From Gammaproteobacteria bacterium (lineage in GTDB: Bacteria; Pseudomonadota; Gammaproteobacteria; Thiohalomonadales; Thiohalomonadaceae): 54,347 bases of DNA. Where the stretch lies: the NCBI GenBank assembly GCA_003252455.1, contig QKED01000083.1, positions 1 to 54,347 of the forward strand. Reading direction: 5' to 3'. The notes beneath the pieces were generated by a model that was not told the origin of the DNA, did not search any database, and saw only the letters and a list, made by a program, of their open reading frames with translations. Position 1 is the stretch's first letter; the number at the start of each line of letters is the position of its first letter. Position numbers and translations under genes: made by a program. Of the stretch, positions 33,850-42,374 are shown piece after piece.

Positions 33850-34200
33850 CTAGCTCGGCAGGTGCTGGTCCAGGAAGTCGCGGATCACTTGGGCCGGCTG
33901 CGCGCTGGTGAAGCGGGCCACCTCGACCGCGTCGATGAACAGTAGCACAGTGGGGAAGCCGCGCACACGGTAGTGTCCGGCGAGTTTCATGTTGTCGTCT
34001 TCGTCGACCTCCAGCTTGGCCAGTCGCACGCGCCCGGCATACTCGGGGAGCACGCGCTGCATCACCGGGTCGAGCACCTTACACGGACCGCACCACTCGG
34101 CCCAAAAGTCCACCAGGATCGGCTGTTTACGCGAGGCCTCCAGCACGTCATGCTGGAAGCGATGGAGGTCGGTATCGAAGATCTGCGTGCTCTGAGTCAT
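33850..34200 (-). CDS. Thioredoxin family protein upstream of hypF
   Basis: Cytoplasmic thioredoxin, 116 residues, active site W-C-G-P-C-K in [18 protein letters not shown], with the cis-Pro of [10 protein letters not shown] present. The N-terminus is slightly longer than E. coli TrxA, so it may be a thioredoxin-2-like or CnoX-like form, but the CxxC and cis-Pro are complete. It immediately precedes hypF and is transcribed with it, hinting at a redox role in hydrogenase maturation. Not assigned to trxA because another thioredoxin is expected elsewhere. Confidence 0.88.
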   Translation of the reverse strand: MTQSTQIFDTDLHRFQHDVLEASRKQPILVDFWAEWCGPCKVLDPVMQRVLPEYAGRVRLAKLEVDEDDNMKLAGHYRVRGFPTVLLFIDAVEVARFTSAQPAQVIRDFLDQHLPS

Positions 34201-34287
34201 GGAGTTTTAGTGAATGGTTATATTCTGCTGGATTGTCACGTGCGCGCGAATGAAATGCAAGCGCCTCTCCGTCAGGGGGGCGCCACG

Positions 34288-34959
34288 ATGGGCATAACGT
34301 CCCACTCACTCCACTCTTGGCCGTCGACGACAACCGAGGCGCGAGCGCTCCAAGATGAGCTGCGCCCACGCCTGCTGCTTGAGGATCAACTACCGACAGC
34401 GGTGCGGTACGTGGCGGGGGTGGATGTGGGCTTCGAGGCGCAGGGGCGCATCACCCGTGCCGCCGTGGCCCTACTCGACTACCCGTCACTGACCCTGCAT
34501 GAACAGGCCATCGCCCGTGCGCCGACACGCTTCCCCTACGTACCGGGTCTGCTCTCCTTTCGTGAGGTGCCGGCGATCCTCGCCGCCCTGGCACAGCTGC
34601 AGACGCCCCCCGACCTGCTGCTCTGTGACGGTCAGGGTATCGCCCACCCTCGGCGCCTGGGCATCGCCGCACACCTCGGGCTCCTGTGTGACCTGCCCAG
34701 CATCGGTGTGGCCAAGAGTCGACTCATCGGTACCTATGAACCCCCGGGGGGCGAGCGGGGTGACTGGTCACCCCTGCTCGACAAGGGTGAGCGGGTCGGT
34801 GCCGTCTTGCGCACGCGCGCTGGGGTCTCGCCACTATTCATCTCGCCTGGGCACCGCATCGGCCTACAGAGCAGCATCGACTGGGTAATGCGCTGTACCA
34901 CCCGCTACCGCCTCCCGGAGACCACACGCTGGGCCCATCGACTCGCCTCCGGTCGCTGA
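34288..34959 (+). CDS. nfi: Endonuclease V (deoxyinosine 3'-endonuclease)
   Basis: Endonuclease V family enzyme, 223 residues, which nicks DNA or RNA near inosine. AGVDVGF carries the first metal-binding Asp; [31 protein letters not shown] and [11 protein letters not shown] are the standard later motifs including the second Asp and the loop that reads the lesion. ATG 34288 was chosen because AGGGGG precedes it and it is about where relatives begin. It diverges from the thioredoxin gene by 87 bp. Confidence 0.92.
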   Translation: MGITSHSLHSWPSTTTEARALQDELRPRLLLEDQLPTAVRYVAGVDVGFEAQGRITRAAVALLDYPSLTLHEQAIARAPTRFPYVPGLLSFREVPAILAALAQLQTPPDLLLCDGQGIAHPRRLGIAAHLGLLCDLPSIGVAKSRLIGTYEPPGGERGDWSPLLDKGERVGAVLRTRAGVSPLFISPGHRIGLQSSIDWVMRCTTRYRLPETTRWAHRLASGR

Positions 34960-35074
34960 GGCCCTGGCGAGCCGTACGACCACCTCTCGACACCGATCGA
35001 CCCTCCCGCTTGGGCGGGCAAAGCCGTAGAATCTGCCCGCATAACCTAAGGTAGAGAACACACGGGAGTCGCGC

Positions 35075-35458
35075 ATGAATCTGGAAAAGGTGGTCTTCGG
35101 CTTTTTCATCGTCTTCGCCTTGACCCTCAACTTCGGCTTCTTCGTCGGCGAGTTCGACAATCCCGACCATCACAACGTCTACGAACTCTTCGCCGTCATC
35201 ATCGTCAACCTCATCGCCACCGTGCTCAAGTTCGGTGACCGGACGCAGATGGGGGCGGTGCTCCTGGCCACCTCGCTGGTAGCCGACCTGCAGCTCATCG
35301 CCGCGGCCATGGTCTGGGGGGTGGCGGTCAACGTCACCCAGGTGGGGCTGGTACCGCATGTGATGGGGTCCATCGTCTCGCTCGCCGGGGGGGCTATGCT
35401 CGCCAACGTCACCTCTGTGGTACTGCTCATCATCGAGACGGTCAATCTGCGCCGCTAG
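35075..35458 (+). CDS. DUF6394 family four-helix membrane protein
   Basis: Integral membrane protein of 127 residues with four hydrophobic helices. VFGFFIVFALTLNFGFFVGE and NPDHHNVYELF, then LKFGDRTQMGAVLLATSLVADLQLIAA, resemble what is annotated as DUF6394, which is usually found beside a K+ channel/RCK gene. GGGAG precedes ATG 35075. It is 17 bases before the twin-RCK channel and clearly in its operon. Function unknown; possible channel accessory subunit. Confidence 0.8.
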   Translation: MNLEKVVFGFFIVFALTLNFGFFVGEFDNPDHHNVYELFAVIIVNLIATVLKFGDRTQMGAVLLATSLVADLQLIAAAMVWGVAVNVTQVGLVPHVMGSIVSLAGGAMLANVTSVVLLIIETVNLRR

Positions 35459-35475
35459 CGCCCAAACGACCGGCC

Positions 35476-37197
35476 ATGAACAAGGTCACCTCACTCATCC
35501 TCAGGCGCATGCGCGCACCCCTGGTGGTGCTCATCGTCGCCTATGCCGTCTCCATCATCGGCCTGGTGCTGATCCCCGGGGTCGATGCCCATGGCAACCC
35601 CACACGTATCGACTTCTTCCACGCCTTCTATTTCGTCAGCTACATGGCCACCACCATCGGCTTCGGCGAACTGCCCGATGGCTTCACCGCGGCGCAGCGC
35701 ACCTGGGTGTTGGTGGGGATCTATCTGAGCGTCGTCGCCTGGCTCTACGCCATCGGTAAGATCCTCGCGCTGATGCAGGACCAAGGCTTCAAGGAGACGC
35801 TCATCGTCGACGCCTTCAGCAATGCCGTACGGCGCCTCACCGAACCCTTCTACATCATCTGCGGGTATGGTGAGAACGGCTCGCTGCTGGTCAAGGCGCT
35901 GACCCGGCGTGGGACCCGCGCCGTGGTGCTGGACCTGGACCAGGAGCGTATCAACGAGGTGGAGCTGGATGAGCACATGGTCTCGGTGCCGGCCCTGCGT
36001 GCCGACGCCTCGCTCACCGAGAGCCTGCGTCGTGCCGGGCTCTACCACGCGAAGTGTTGCGGTGTGGCGGCGCTCACCAACGACGACCAGATCAACCTGC
36101 ATATCGCCATCACCAGCAAACTGCTCAAGCCGCAGATGCAGGTGATCTGTCGCGCCGAGACCCTCGACGCCAAGGCCAACATGGAGTCGTTCGGTACCGA
36201 CTTCATCATCAACCCCTATGAGACCTTCGCCGAACAGTTCGCCCTGGCGGTGCACGCACCCGGCACCTACCTGCTCCACGAGTGGCTCACCGCCGTGCCC
36301 GGGACCGAGCTGCCCAACCCCCTCTACCCGCCCCGGGGCAAGTGGATCCTCTGTGGTTATGGGCGCCTTGGGCGTGCGGTGAAACGGCGTCTGCAGCAGG
36401 AGCGTGTCGAGACGGTGATTGTGGAGGCGCAACCGGACAAGCACGGCTGTAGTGACTTTTGCGTCGTCGGTCGTGGTACCGAGGCGCAGACCCTGCTCGA
36501 TGCCGGCATACAAGATGCGGTCGGGATCGTGGCGGGTACCGACAACGACGCCAATAATCTCTCGATCATCATCACCGCGCGCGAATTGAAGCCGGAACTC
36601 TGTCTGGTGGCGCGTCAGAACCGCCGGCACGATTGGGAGATCTTCCGTGCCGCCAAGCTCGACCTGGTGATGCAGCGCTCGGAGATCATCGCCCGCGACA
36701 TCTTCGCGCTGATGACCTCGCCGCTGCTGCCACGTTTTCTCGAACGGGCACGCGGTCTGAGTAACGACTGGGCCAACGAGGTGATCAGTCGCATCAGCGC
36801 CGTGACCGATAACCAGGTCCCCGAGGTGTGGGCCGTGGAGGTCGACCTCGATGGCGCGCTCGCCCTCAGCAGCCTGCTTGCCGCCGGGGGTGAGACGCTG
36901 CCCGTCGGCCTGTTGTTACGCCATCCGCGCGAGCGTACGCAGACGCTGCCCTGTATCGCGTTGATGCTGGAGCGTGGGGGGGAGTGCTGGCTGCTGCCAC
37001 GAGAGGATGAGCCACTCAAAGAGGGGGATCGGCTGCTCTTCTGTGGTCAGTTACGCGCCTGGCGCGACATGCAGTGGACGCTGCAAAATCACAACGTGTT
37101 GCACTATGTGCGCACCGGTGAGGAGCGTCCGGATGGCTGGGTATGGCGCTGGTTGCACCGCTATCTACAGGCGCGTGCCGAGCGTAAGCACCCCTGA
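35476..37197 (+). CDS. Potassium channel with two RCK domains and an atypical filter
   Basis: Cytoplasmically gated ion channel, 573 residues. TM1 (about 14-36), a pore loop with filter T60-I-G-F-G-E65, TM2 (about 75-99), then RCK1 (GxGxxG, G130-Y-G132-E-N-G135) and RCK2 (GYGRLG from about 294), each with a Rossmann fold, and a C-terminal TrkA-C-like domain. The filter TIGFGE differs from the TVGYGD found in the channel at the left end of this window: Asp is replaced by Glu and Tyr by Phe. Both RCK glycine loops are intact. It is partner to DUF6394. Its stop is 2 bases from the convergent cytochrome stop. Confidence 0.9.
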   Translation: MNKVTSLILRRMRAPLVVLIVAYAVSIIGLVLIPGVDAHGNPTRIDFFHAFYFVSYMATTIGFGELPDGFTAAQRTWVLVGIYLSVVAWLYAIGKILALMQDQGFKETLIVDAFSNAVRRLTEPFYIICGYGENGSLLVKALTRRGTRAVVLDLDQERINEVELDEHMVSVPALRADASLTESLRRAGLYHAKCCGVAALTNDDQINLHIAITSKLLKPQMQVICRAETLDAKANMESFGTDFIINPYETFAEQFALAVHAPGTYLLHEWLTAVPGTELPNPLYPPRGKWILCGYGRLGRAVKRRLQQERVETVIVEAQPDKHGCSDFCVVGRGTEAQTLLDAGIQDAVGIVAGTDNDANNLSIIITARELKPELCLVARQNRRHDWEIFRAAKLDLVMQRSEIIARDIFALMTSPLLPRFLERARGLSNDWANEVISRISAVTDNQVPEVWAVEVDLDGALALSSLLAAGGETLPVGLLLRHPRERTQTLPCIALMLERGGECWLLPREDEPLKEGDRLLFCGQLRAWRDMQWTLQNHNVLHYVRTGEERPDGWVWRWLHRYLQARAERKHP

Positions 37198-37199
37198 AC

Positions 37200-39242
37200 T
37201 CACTGTCCGGGCGTCACCACCGGGGCGCGTTCGCGCAGCGGGATGACGCTGTGATCCTCGGCCAGGTCGGTGATGGGCTGCTCGTGGTCCAGCTCACCGA
37301 GGGCCCAGGCGGCGTAGCGTGGGTTGAGCTTGCGATAGCGCAGGGTGGCGTGCAGGGTGATAGGTGACTTGGCCCAGTAGGGGATGGGGAAGTGGTACTC
37401 CACTACATCGCTGCCACCCGAGGGGATCACCCGCTTCTCCATATCACCGGTGACGCGGAACAGGTCGTGGCGCCATACCGCACGGCCCTGGCGGTCCACC
37501 GGGATGGAGCGGTAGAAGACCGCCGCCGGGTCGACGCGCCCATCCACCTCCAGCTCACCGCTACGGAAGAGCCGCCGCCCCTCGGCATCTTGCACACGAA
37601 AGTCGACCCACGCCTCGTTGATATCGGTGGTCCCGCCGGGGAAGTTGTGTCCCACCAGGTTGTTGCTCACGCTGAGCTGGATGGTCGCCTCTTCGCCCAG
37701 GTAGAAGTAACTGGGCGTGTCATGCGCACTGCGCAGTTGTTCGTCGACGAACTGCCCGGAGCGGTTGGCGTCTTGGCGCAGGGGGCGGTCGATGGCGATG
37801 CGCAGTTTGTCTTGCTGCAGCATGCGCAGCACGGCGGCCTCCTGCTCGGCATCCCCGCTCAGGGTGGCCAGGAGTCGATTGGCCCCTGGTGCGCGGTGGT
37901 CCACCACCTGGCCTGCGGCATTGGCCGAGGGGTCACTGCCCGGGCGTGTGGGCATGTGACACGCCTTGCAATCCTGCCGCTGAGGGTGGCTGAAGCGGCT
38001 CTCGTTGAGCCCGGAGAAGGGGCTGGCGAGCCAACTGCTGTAGTCGTTCTGCATCTTCACCCAACCCCAGTGATTCATCTCCGGGGCCATGTACTGCTCG
38101 TGGCAGGTGGCGCAGAGCTCGGCGCTACGACTGATGGGGTAGCTGACCTCGGCGCGGTGCTCCTGGGGGTGGATGCTGATGAGGAAGTTGCGCAGCAGTT
38201 GCGCAGTCCGACCGGGCCACCCCTCGAAGAGGTAGGCACTCGGCGTCGCCACCTCGTAACTGCCGACCCCATTCAGGTGCACCGCGCCACGGATGGCGTG
38301 GCAACCGAGGCAGCCGACCCCCTCACGGTTGGCCAGGGTGCCGGGGACGCCACCGTGTTTGCCCCCGGGAGTCAGCTCGCCCGAGAGGAGCGCCACCGGC
38401 GCGTGGCACCCCTCGCAATAGCGCGTGGCATCGGTACCTCGACTCTTCTCTAGGAGGTTGACATTGGTGACGTAGGCCGGGTCCTTCGCCGCTAGGGCGT
38501 GCACCGAGGCCTGCCACTGACGGTAGATATCGGCGTGGCAGGTGGCACACTCCTGGGAGTTTCCAAGCCGCCTTGGGTCGATGAACTCGCCCTTGGCCAG
38601 GCGCGCCTGGCTCGGGTAGAAGGGCGAGTCACCGTAGCTGTACTGATAGTCGGCCACCTGGGGGGCATCGACGAAGGGGGAGGGCTGTGCCTCATAGAGG
38701 CGGGTGGCGCCGTAGCCGAAGAGGAGCACGCCGAGCAGGGCCAACAGGCTCACTCGGTTAAACGCCCACGGGAGGGTGAGCCAGGGGCTGCGCTGGTCCA
38801 TGGGTGGCAGACGGTGGAACAGCAGGTGCAGTACTAGCAGGGGGGCGAGCAGGTAGCCACCGACGATGTGCCACTGGTAGAGCCCGCGTAGTGCCTCCTG
38901 CTGGCCGAACAGGGTTACCTGTAGGCCGCTACCGGCGAGCCAGAGGGTGGACAGGGTGAGCACCAGGCCGGTGCCGATGGCGATGAGCCGTCGGCGACTC
39001 AGGACGCGTCGGATGTGGCGTAGCAGGTAGAGTGGCAGGGCCAGTACCAGCGCCACGCCGAACAGGGTGTGCAGCAGATAGGTGATCTGGCGCCACACCC
39101 CACCTGCATCGCTGCCGAGCGTCTCGCTCAGGTGGGTCGCGAAGCCGGAGAGGGCGGCGATGAGCGTCACCAGGGTGAGGGTGTGCAGCGCACGGCGCTC
39201 AAGCGCCAGGCGGGTCGGGTCGAGTGGTGGCGTCTCACTCAT
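37200..39242 (-). CDS. Five-haem cytochrome c fused to a cytochrome-b-like membrane domain
   Basis: Membrane cytochrome of 680 residues. The N-terminal part (about 20-180) has four or five helices with His pairs placed like a b561-type bundle: H58/H75 and H125/H139. The rest is periplasmic with five CXXCH haem sites at 232-236, 276-280, 311-315, 377-381 and 425-429, followed by about 250 residues of beta-rich domain without haem motifs. The pattern of W-x-x-S-x-H after the first site (WQASVH) recalls cytochrome c554-type multihaem proteins. It should pass electrons between the quinone pool and the periplasm. Its start overlaps the VCBS/HEAT gene by 8 bases. The b-haem assignment is inference. 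Confidence 0.85.
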   Translation of the reverse strand: MSETPPLDPTRLALERRALHTLTLVTLIAALSGFATHLSETLGSDAGGVWRQITYLLHTLFGVALVLALPLYLLRHIRRVLSRRRLIAIGTGLVLTLSTLWLAGSGLQVTLFGQQEALRGLYQWHIVGGYLLAPLLVLHLLFHRLPPMDQRSPWLTLPWAFNRVSLLALLGVLLFGYGATRLYEAQPSPFVDAPQVADYQYSYGDSPFYPSQARLAKGEFIDPRRLGNSQECATCHADIYRQWQASVHALAAKDPAYVTNVNLLEKSRGTDATRYCEGCHAPVALLSGELTPGGKHGGVPGTLANREGVGCLGCHAIRGAVHLNGVGSYEVATPSAYLFEGWPGRTAQLLRNFLISIHPQEHRAEVSYPISRSAELCATCHEQYMAPEMNHWGWVKMQNDYSSWLASPFSGLNESRFSHPQRQDCKACHMPTRPGSDPSANAAGQVVDHRAPGANRLLATLSGDAEQEAAVLRMLQQDKLRIAIDRPLRQDANRSGQFVDEQLRSAHDTPSYFYLGEEATIQLSVSNNLVGHNFPGGTTDINEAWVDFRVQDAEGRRLFRSGELEVDGRVDPAAVFYRSIPVDRQGRAVWRHDLFRVTGDMEKRVIPSGGSDVVEYHFPIPYWAKSPITLHATLRYRKLNPRYAAWALGELDHEQPITDLAEDHSVIPLRERAPVVTPGQ

Positions 39243-42200
39243 GCGCGGGTGCTCTCTCGGTGATGGGCGTCAACAGTGTGCGGGCACGGGTCGGGTCGAG
39301 TCGCATCAGAGCGGAGATGGCGGCATAGCGCTGTGACTCGGGCCGTGTGGGCTGCAGATAGACCTGTTCGAGCAGTGGGCGCAGCGCTTCAAGGGGCAGG
39401 GCGTGTGGGTAGTCGAGCAGGTCGCTCCAGAGGGACCCGTCGGGCTCGACCATCAGTTTTACCAGACTCCAGCGCACGACGGGGTCTGCGGGGTTGGCGG
39501 CCGCGAGCTGTAGGAGGTAGCGCCGGTCAGCGAGCGGGGCCGCCTCCGACAGCAGGCGATTGCGCCAGGCCAGTCGTGCCCAAGGGCGGGGACTGTGGAA
39601 TAGGGCGCTGAGGAGTGTCTCGGGGAGGGGCGCCGGCTCGTTCAGGGCCGCAGTGAGCGCGGGGGAGGCGCTCTGTGCCACTGCCTGCAGACTCGCATCG
39701 TCCGTCTGTGACGTGACTCGGGGCAGCCCCTCGCTCTGACAGGTCGAGGGGGCGGCTAGAGTGTGGCGCTGCAGACTGGCCACGATGCTCGCTTGGCCGA
39801 ACAGTAGACCGGCCTCTGTGTCGCACAGCAGTGTGGAGGCCAACGGGTCTCGCCCCTCTTCGGGCGTAGCGATGAGCAGGCGTTCGAGTAGCTCGTCGCC
39901 AGGCGCTGCCGAGAGGCGCCTGAGCGCCCCCATGGCGGCCACGCGCAGCGCCGTCGGTGCCGTCGCCTCGTCGAGAACACCCTCCAACGCCGGGATGGCC
40001 TCCCCCTCGCGCACGCTACCCAGGGCCTGGGCGGCGGCGCGGCTCACCTCGGCGTCGCGGTCGTGCAGGTGGGCGATCAGGGGCACCACCGCACGATGAT
40101 TCTCCGCCTCGGCCAGGGCGGCGATGGTACACATGCGCACGCTCGGTCGTGGGTCGTCGAGCAGGCGGATCAGTTCTGGTAGCGCCTGGTACTTGCGCAG
40201 GGTGAGCGCCTCCTCTTCACGATAGAAGTGGCGATAGGCCTCGGCCAGGGCACAGCGCACCTCGGCGTCGGGGTCACTGAAGCGCGCGAGCAGCCAGGGT
40301 GCGGCGAACTCCGACTCGTATTGGGCCAGGCCCTCAACGGCGAGGCGGCGCAGTGGTGCGCGTGCCTCACTGAGGCCGTCGATGAGGGTGCGTAGGCCAG
40401 AGTAACCGGGGTGTTCACTGGCGATCTTCAGCAACTGTTCTCGGGCATCGAGGTCATCCCACGCTTGGGCCAGCGCCGCCGCGGCAGCTGCGCCCCGAGC
40501 CGGGTCGTCGAGTAGCCAGCCCCATGCGCTGCGCGCATGACGCGGGTCATTGAAGAGCGGGGGCAGTGGCGGGATGGCGTGGGTCGCAGGCGGGGCGATG
40601 GGCGTCGCCTGACCGGTATCCTCCAGGCGATAGAGCTGATTGACCGCGAGGTCGGTATACCGCGAGGTGGTGCCGTCACGCCAGGTGACGAGGAGTTCAT
40701 CGATACGCTTGGCGGTGCCGAGGCCAAAGTGCTGGCGTAGGGGGGCATGACCCAGGTGGCCAGCGAGTTCCACCTCCCTTCTTTGCCACTGCGCGCCGAT
40801 GCGTAGGTCGAGCCGTGCGCCGATGGCATCGCGGTTGCCACGCGTCGCGCGAAGGTCGAACTCGACCCAGGCGCCGTCCGGATCGCCACTACTGAGGAGT
40901 TGAGGGGCACTGTTGTTATTGGCGAAGAGCAGCTCCAGGCTGCCGTTTTGGTCCAGGTCGGCGGTAACCACGGCGCGTGACGATGCGGGTGCGCGTGCCG
41001 TGTCGAGTGGCAGCGAATCGAAGCCGCGCCCCGCTCGATTGAGTAGCAGTGTGTTGCCTTGCGCCTGGGTCAGGCGTGGGGCCAGGGTGTCGGGGGTGAG
41101 TAATCCGTTGGCCTGCGCCAGGTCGAGCCAACCGTCATTGTTCAGGTCGCCCGCCACCATCGCCTGGGTGAATTGCCCGAGTAGTGGCTCATCGGCCAGG
41201 CCCCAAGGGCGTGTGAGATTGCCGTAGGGGGGCTTGGCGCTAAAGAGTTGGTTGGGCCGGGCGTCGCCACTCACCAGGAGGTACTCCGCTTCACGGTCGT
41301 TATCGAGGTCGAGGATCAGCATCTCCGGGGTATCGAGGTTGCTGATGAGCGGATGCGGTAGCGATTGTTCGACAAACCCCTCGGGTAGGCGGTTGAGCCA
41401 GATGCGGTTGGGCGAACCGGCAGAGTTCGCCACCAGTAGGTCGGGGCGACGGTCACCGTCCAGATCGTGCCAGCGGGCGCTCTGACCGCGACCGCTAGGG
41501 TTGTCCAGATGCAACGCCTGGGCACGATCCTCGAACCTCAGGCCGCCGAGGTTGTGGAGTAGGCGATTGGGGCTGCCGTCGTAGAGGTCGGCGGCAAAGC
41601 GATAGTCTCGGCTCGCCTCGAAGCCGCTGCCACGTTCATAGGCGAGGGCCCCTTGGCTAAAGCGCAAATAACCAACAACGTAGAGATCGAGCAGGCCGTC
41701 ACCGTCGTAATCGGCGATAGCCACTGAGCTGCTCCACCCCGTGGCGCCAAGACCCGCATCGAGCGAGATGTCAACAAAGGTCCCATCGCCCTCGTTGCGA
41801 TAGAGGTGGTCCTGGTCGAGTGTGGTGATATAGAGGTCGGTATCGCCGTCGTTGTCCAGGTCTGCCGCAGCACAGCCCATACCCCAGAGGGGTTGGGTGA
41901 GGCCGGCAGTCGCGCCCACCTCCCGAAAGCGGTTGGCGCCGAGATTGAGGTAGAGCAGGGGGTGGGTCGGTCGACTCCACCAGGCGTGGCGACCGAAATA
42001 GCGGTTCTCGCCACTACCTGCGACCTGCAGGATGTCGAGACGTCCATCACCATCGGCATCGAAGAGGCAGACGCCGGCACCATAGCTCTCGGTGATCGCC
42101 TTGAGTGGGTCACTACCCTGCAGGTGTGAGGTGAAGAGGCCGGCATGGTGGGTGATGTCGACCATCGGTGGGATGGTCACCACAGGGCGTTGCACGGTGG

Positions 42201-42351
42201 GTCGGGAAAATTCGGGCTGCGCCACCGGAGGCTCCCCCGGGCCGACACGCCACAGGGCTGCAGCGATGAGCAGAGGCAGGCCGATGAGCGTGAGGGTCTG
42301 GGTCGGAGACAAGGTGGTGGGCAGCGAGTAGGCGAAGGGTGAGAGGCTCAC
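39235..42351 (-). CDS. Exported VCBS/FG-GAP + ASPIC/UnbV + HEAT-repeat protein
   Basis: Protein of 1,038 residues with an N-terminal hydrophobic segment (about 18-35) as signal or anchor. Seven FG-GAP/VCBS repeats lie at about 90-480, each with a calcium-type loop such as DADGDGRLD, DLDNDGDTD and DYDGDGLLD. An ASPIC/UnbV-type domain (about 510-590: IGARLDLRIG, HFGLGTAKRIDELLVTWRDG) follows, as in CRTAC1-family proteins. HEAT-like helical repeats start near 640 (AEVRCALAEAYRHF, PRPSVRMCTIAALAEAE, DAEVSRAAAQALGSV). It is predicted to be a periplasmic or surface scaffold. Translational overlap with the cytochrome implies joint use. Confidence 0.85.
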   Translation of the reverse strand: MSLSPFAYSLPTTLSPTQTLTLIGLPLLIAAALWRVGPGEPPVAQPEFSRPTVQRPVVTIPPMVDITHHAGLFTSHLQGSDPLKAITESYGAGVCLFDADGDGRLDILQVAGSGENRYFGRHAWWSRPTHPLLYLNLGANRFREVGATAGLTQPLWGMGCAAADLDNDGDTDLYITTLDQDHLYRNEGDGTFVDISLDAGLGATGWSSSVAIADYDGDGLLDLYVVGYLRFSQGALAYERGSGFEASRDYRFAADLYDGSPNRLLHNLGGLRFEDRAQALHLDNPSGRGQSARWHDLDGDRRPDLLVANSAGSPNRIWLNRLPEGFVEQSLPHPLISNLDTPEMLILDLDNDREAEYLLVSGDARPNQLFSAKPPYGNLTRPWGLADEPLLGQFTQAMVAGDLNNDGWLDLAQANGLLTPDTLAPRLTQAQGNTLLLNRAGRGFDSLPLDTARAPASSRAVVTADLDQNGSLELLFANNNSAPQLLSSGDPDGAWVEFDLRATRGNRDAIGARLDLRIGAQWQRREVELAGHLGHAPLRQHFGLGTAKRIDELLVTWRDGTTSRYTDLAVNQLYRLEDTGQATPIAPPATHAIPPLPPLFNDPRHARSAWGWLLDDPARGAAAAAALAQAWDDLDAREQLLKIASEHPGYSGLRTLIDGLSEARAPLRRLAVEGLAQYESEFAAPWLLARFSDPDAEVRCALAEAYRHFYREEEALTLRKYQALPELIRLLDDPRPSVRMCTIAALAEAENHRAVVPLIAHLHDRDAEVSRAAAQALGSVREGEAIPALEGVLDEATAPTALRVAAMGALRRLSAAPGDELLERLLIATPEEGRDPLASTLLCDTEAGLLFGQASIVASLQRHTLAAPSTCQSEGLPRVTSQTDDASLQAVAQSASPALTAALNEPAPLPETLLSALFHSPRPWARLAWRNRLLSEAAPLADRRYLLQLAAANPADPVVRWSLVKLMVEPDGSLWSDLLDYPHALPLEALRPLLEQVYLQPTRPESQRYAAISALMRLDPTRARTLLTPITERAPAHE

Positions 42352-42374
42352 CCTTCGCGTGGGGCCAGATGCGC

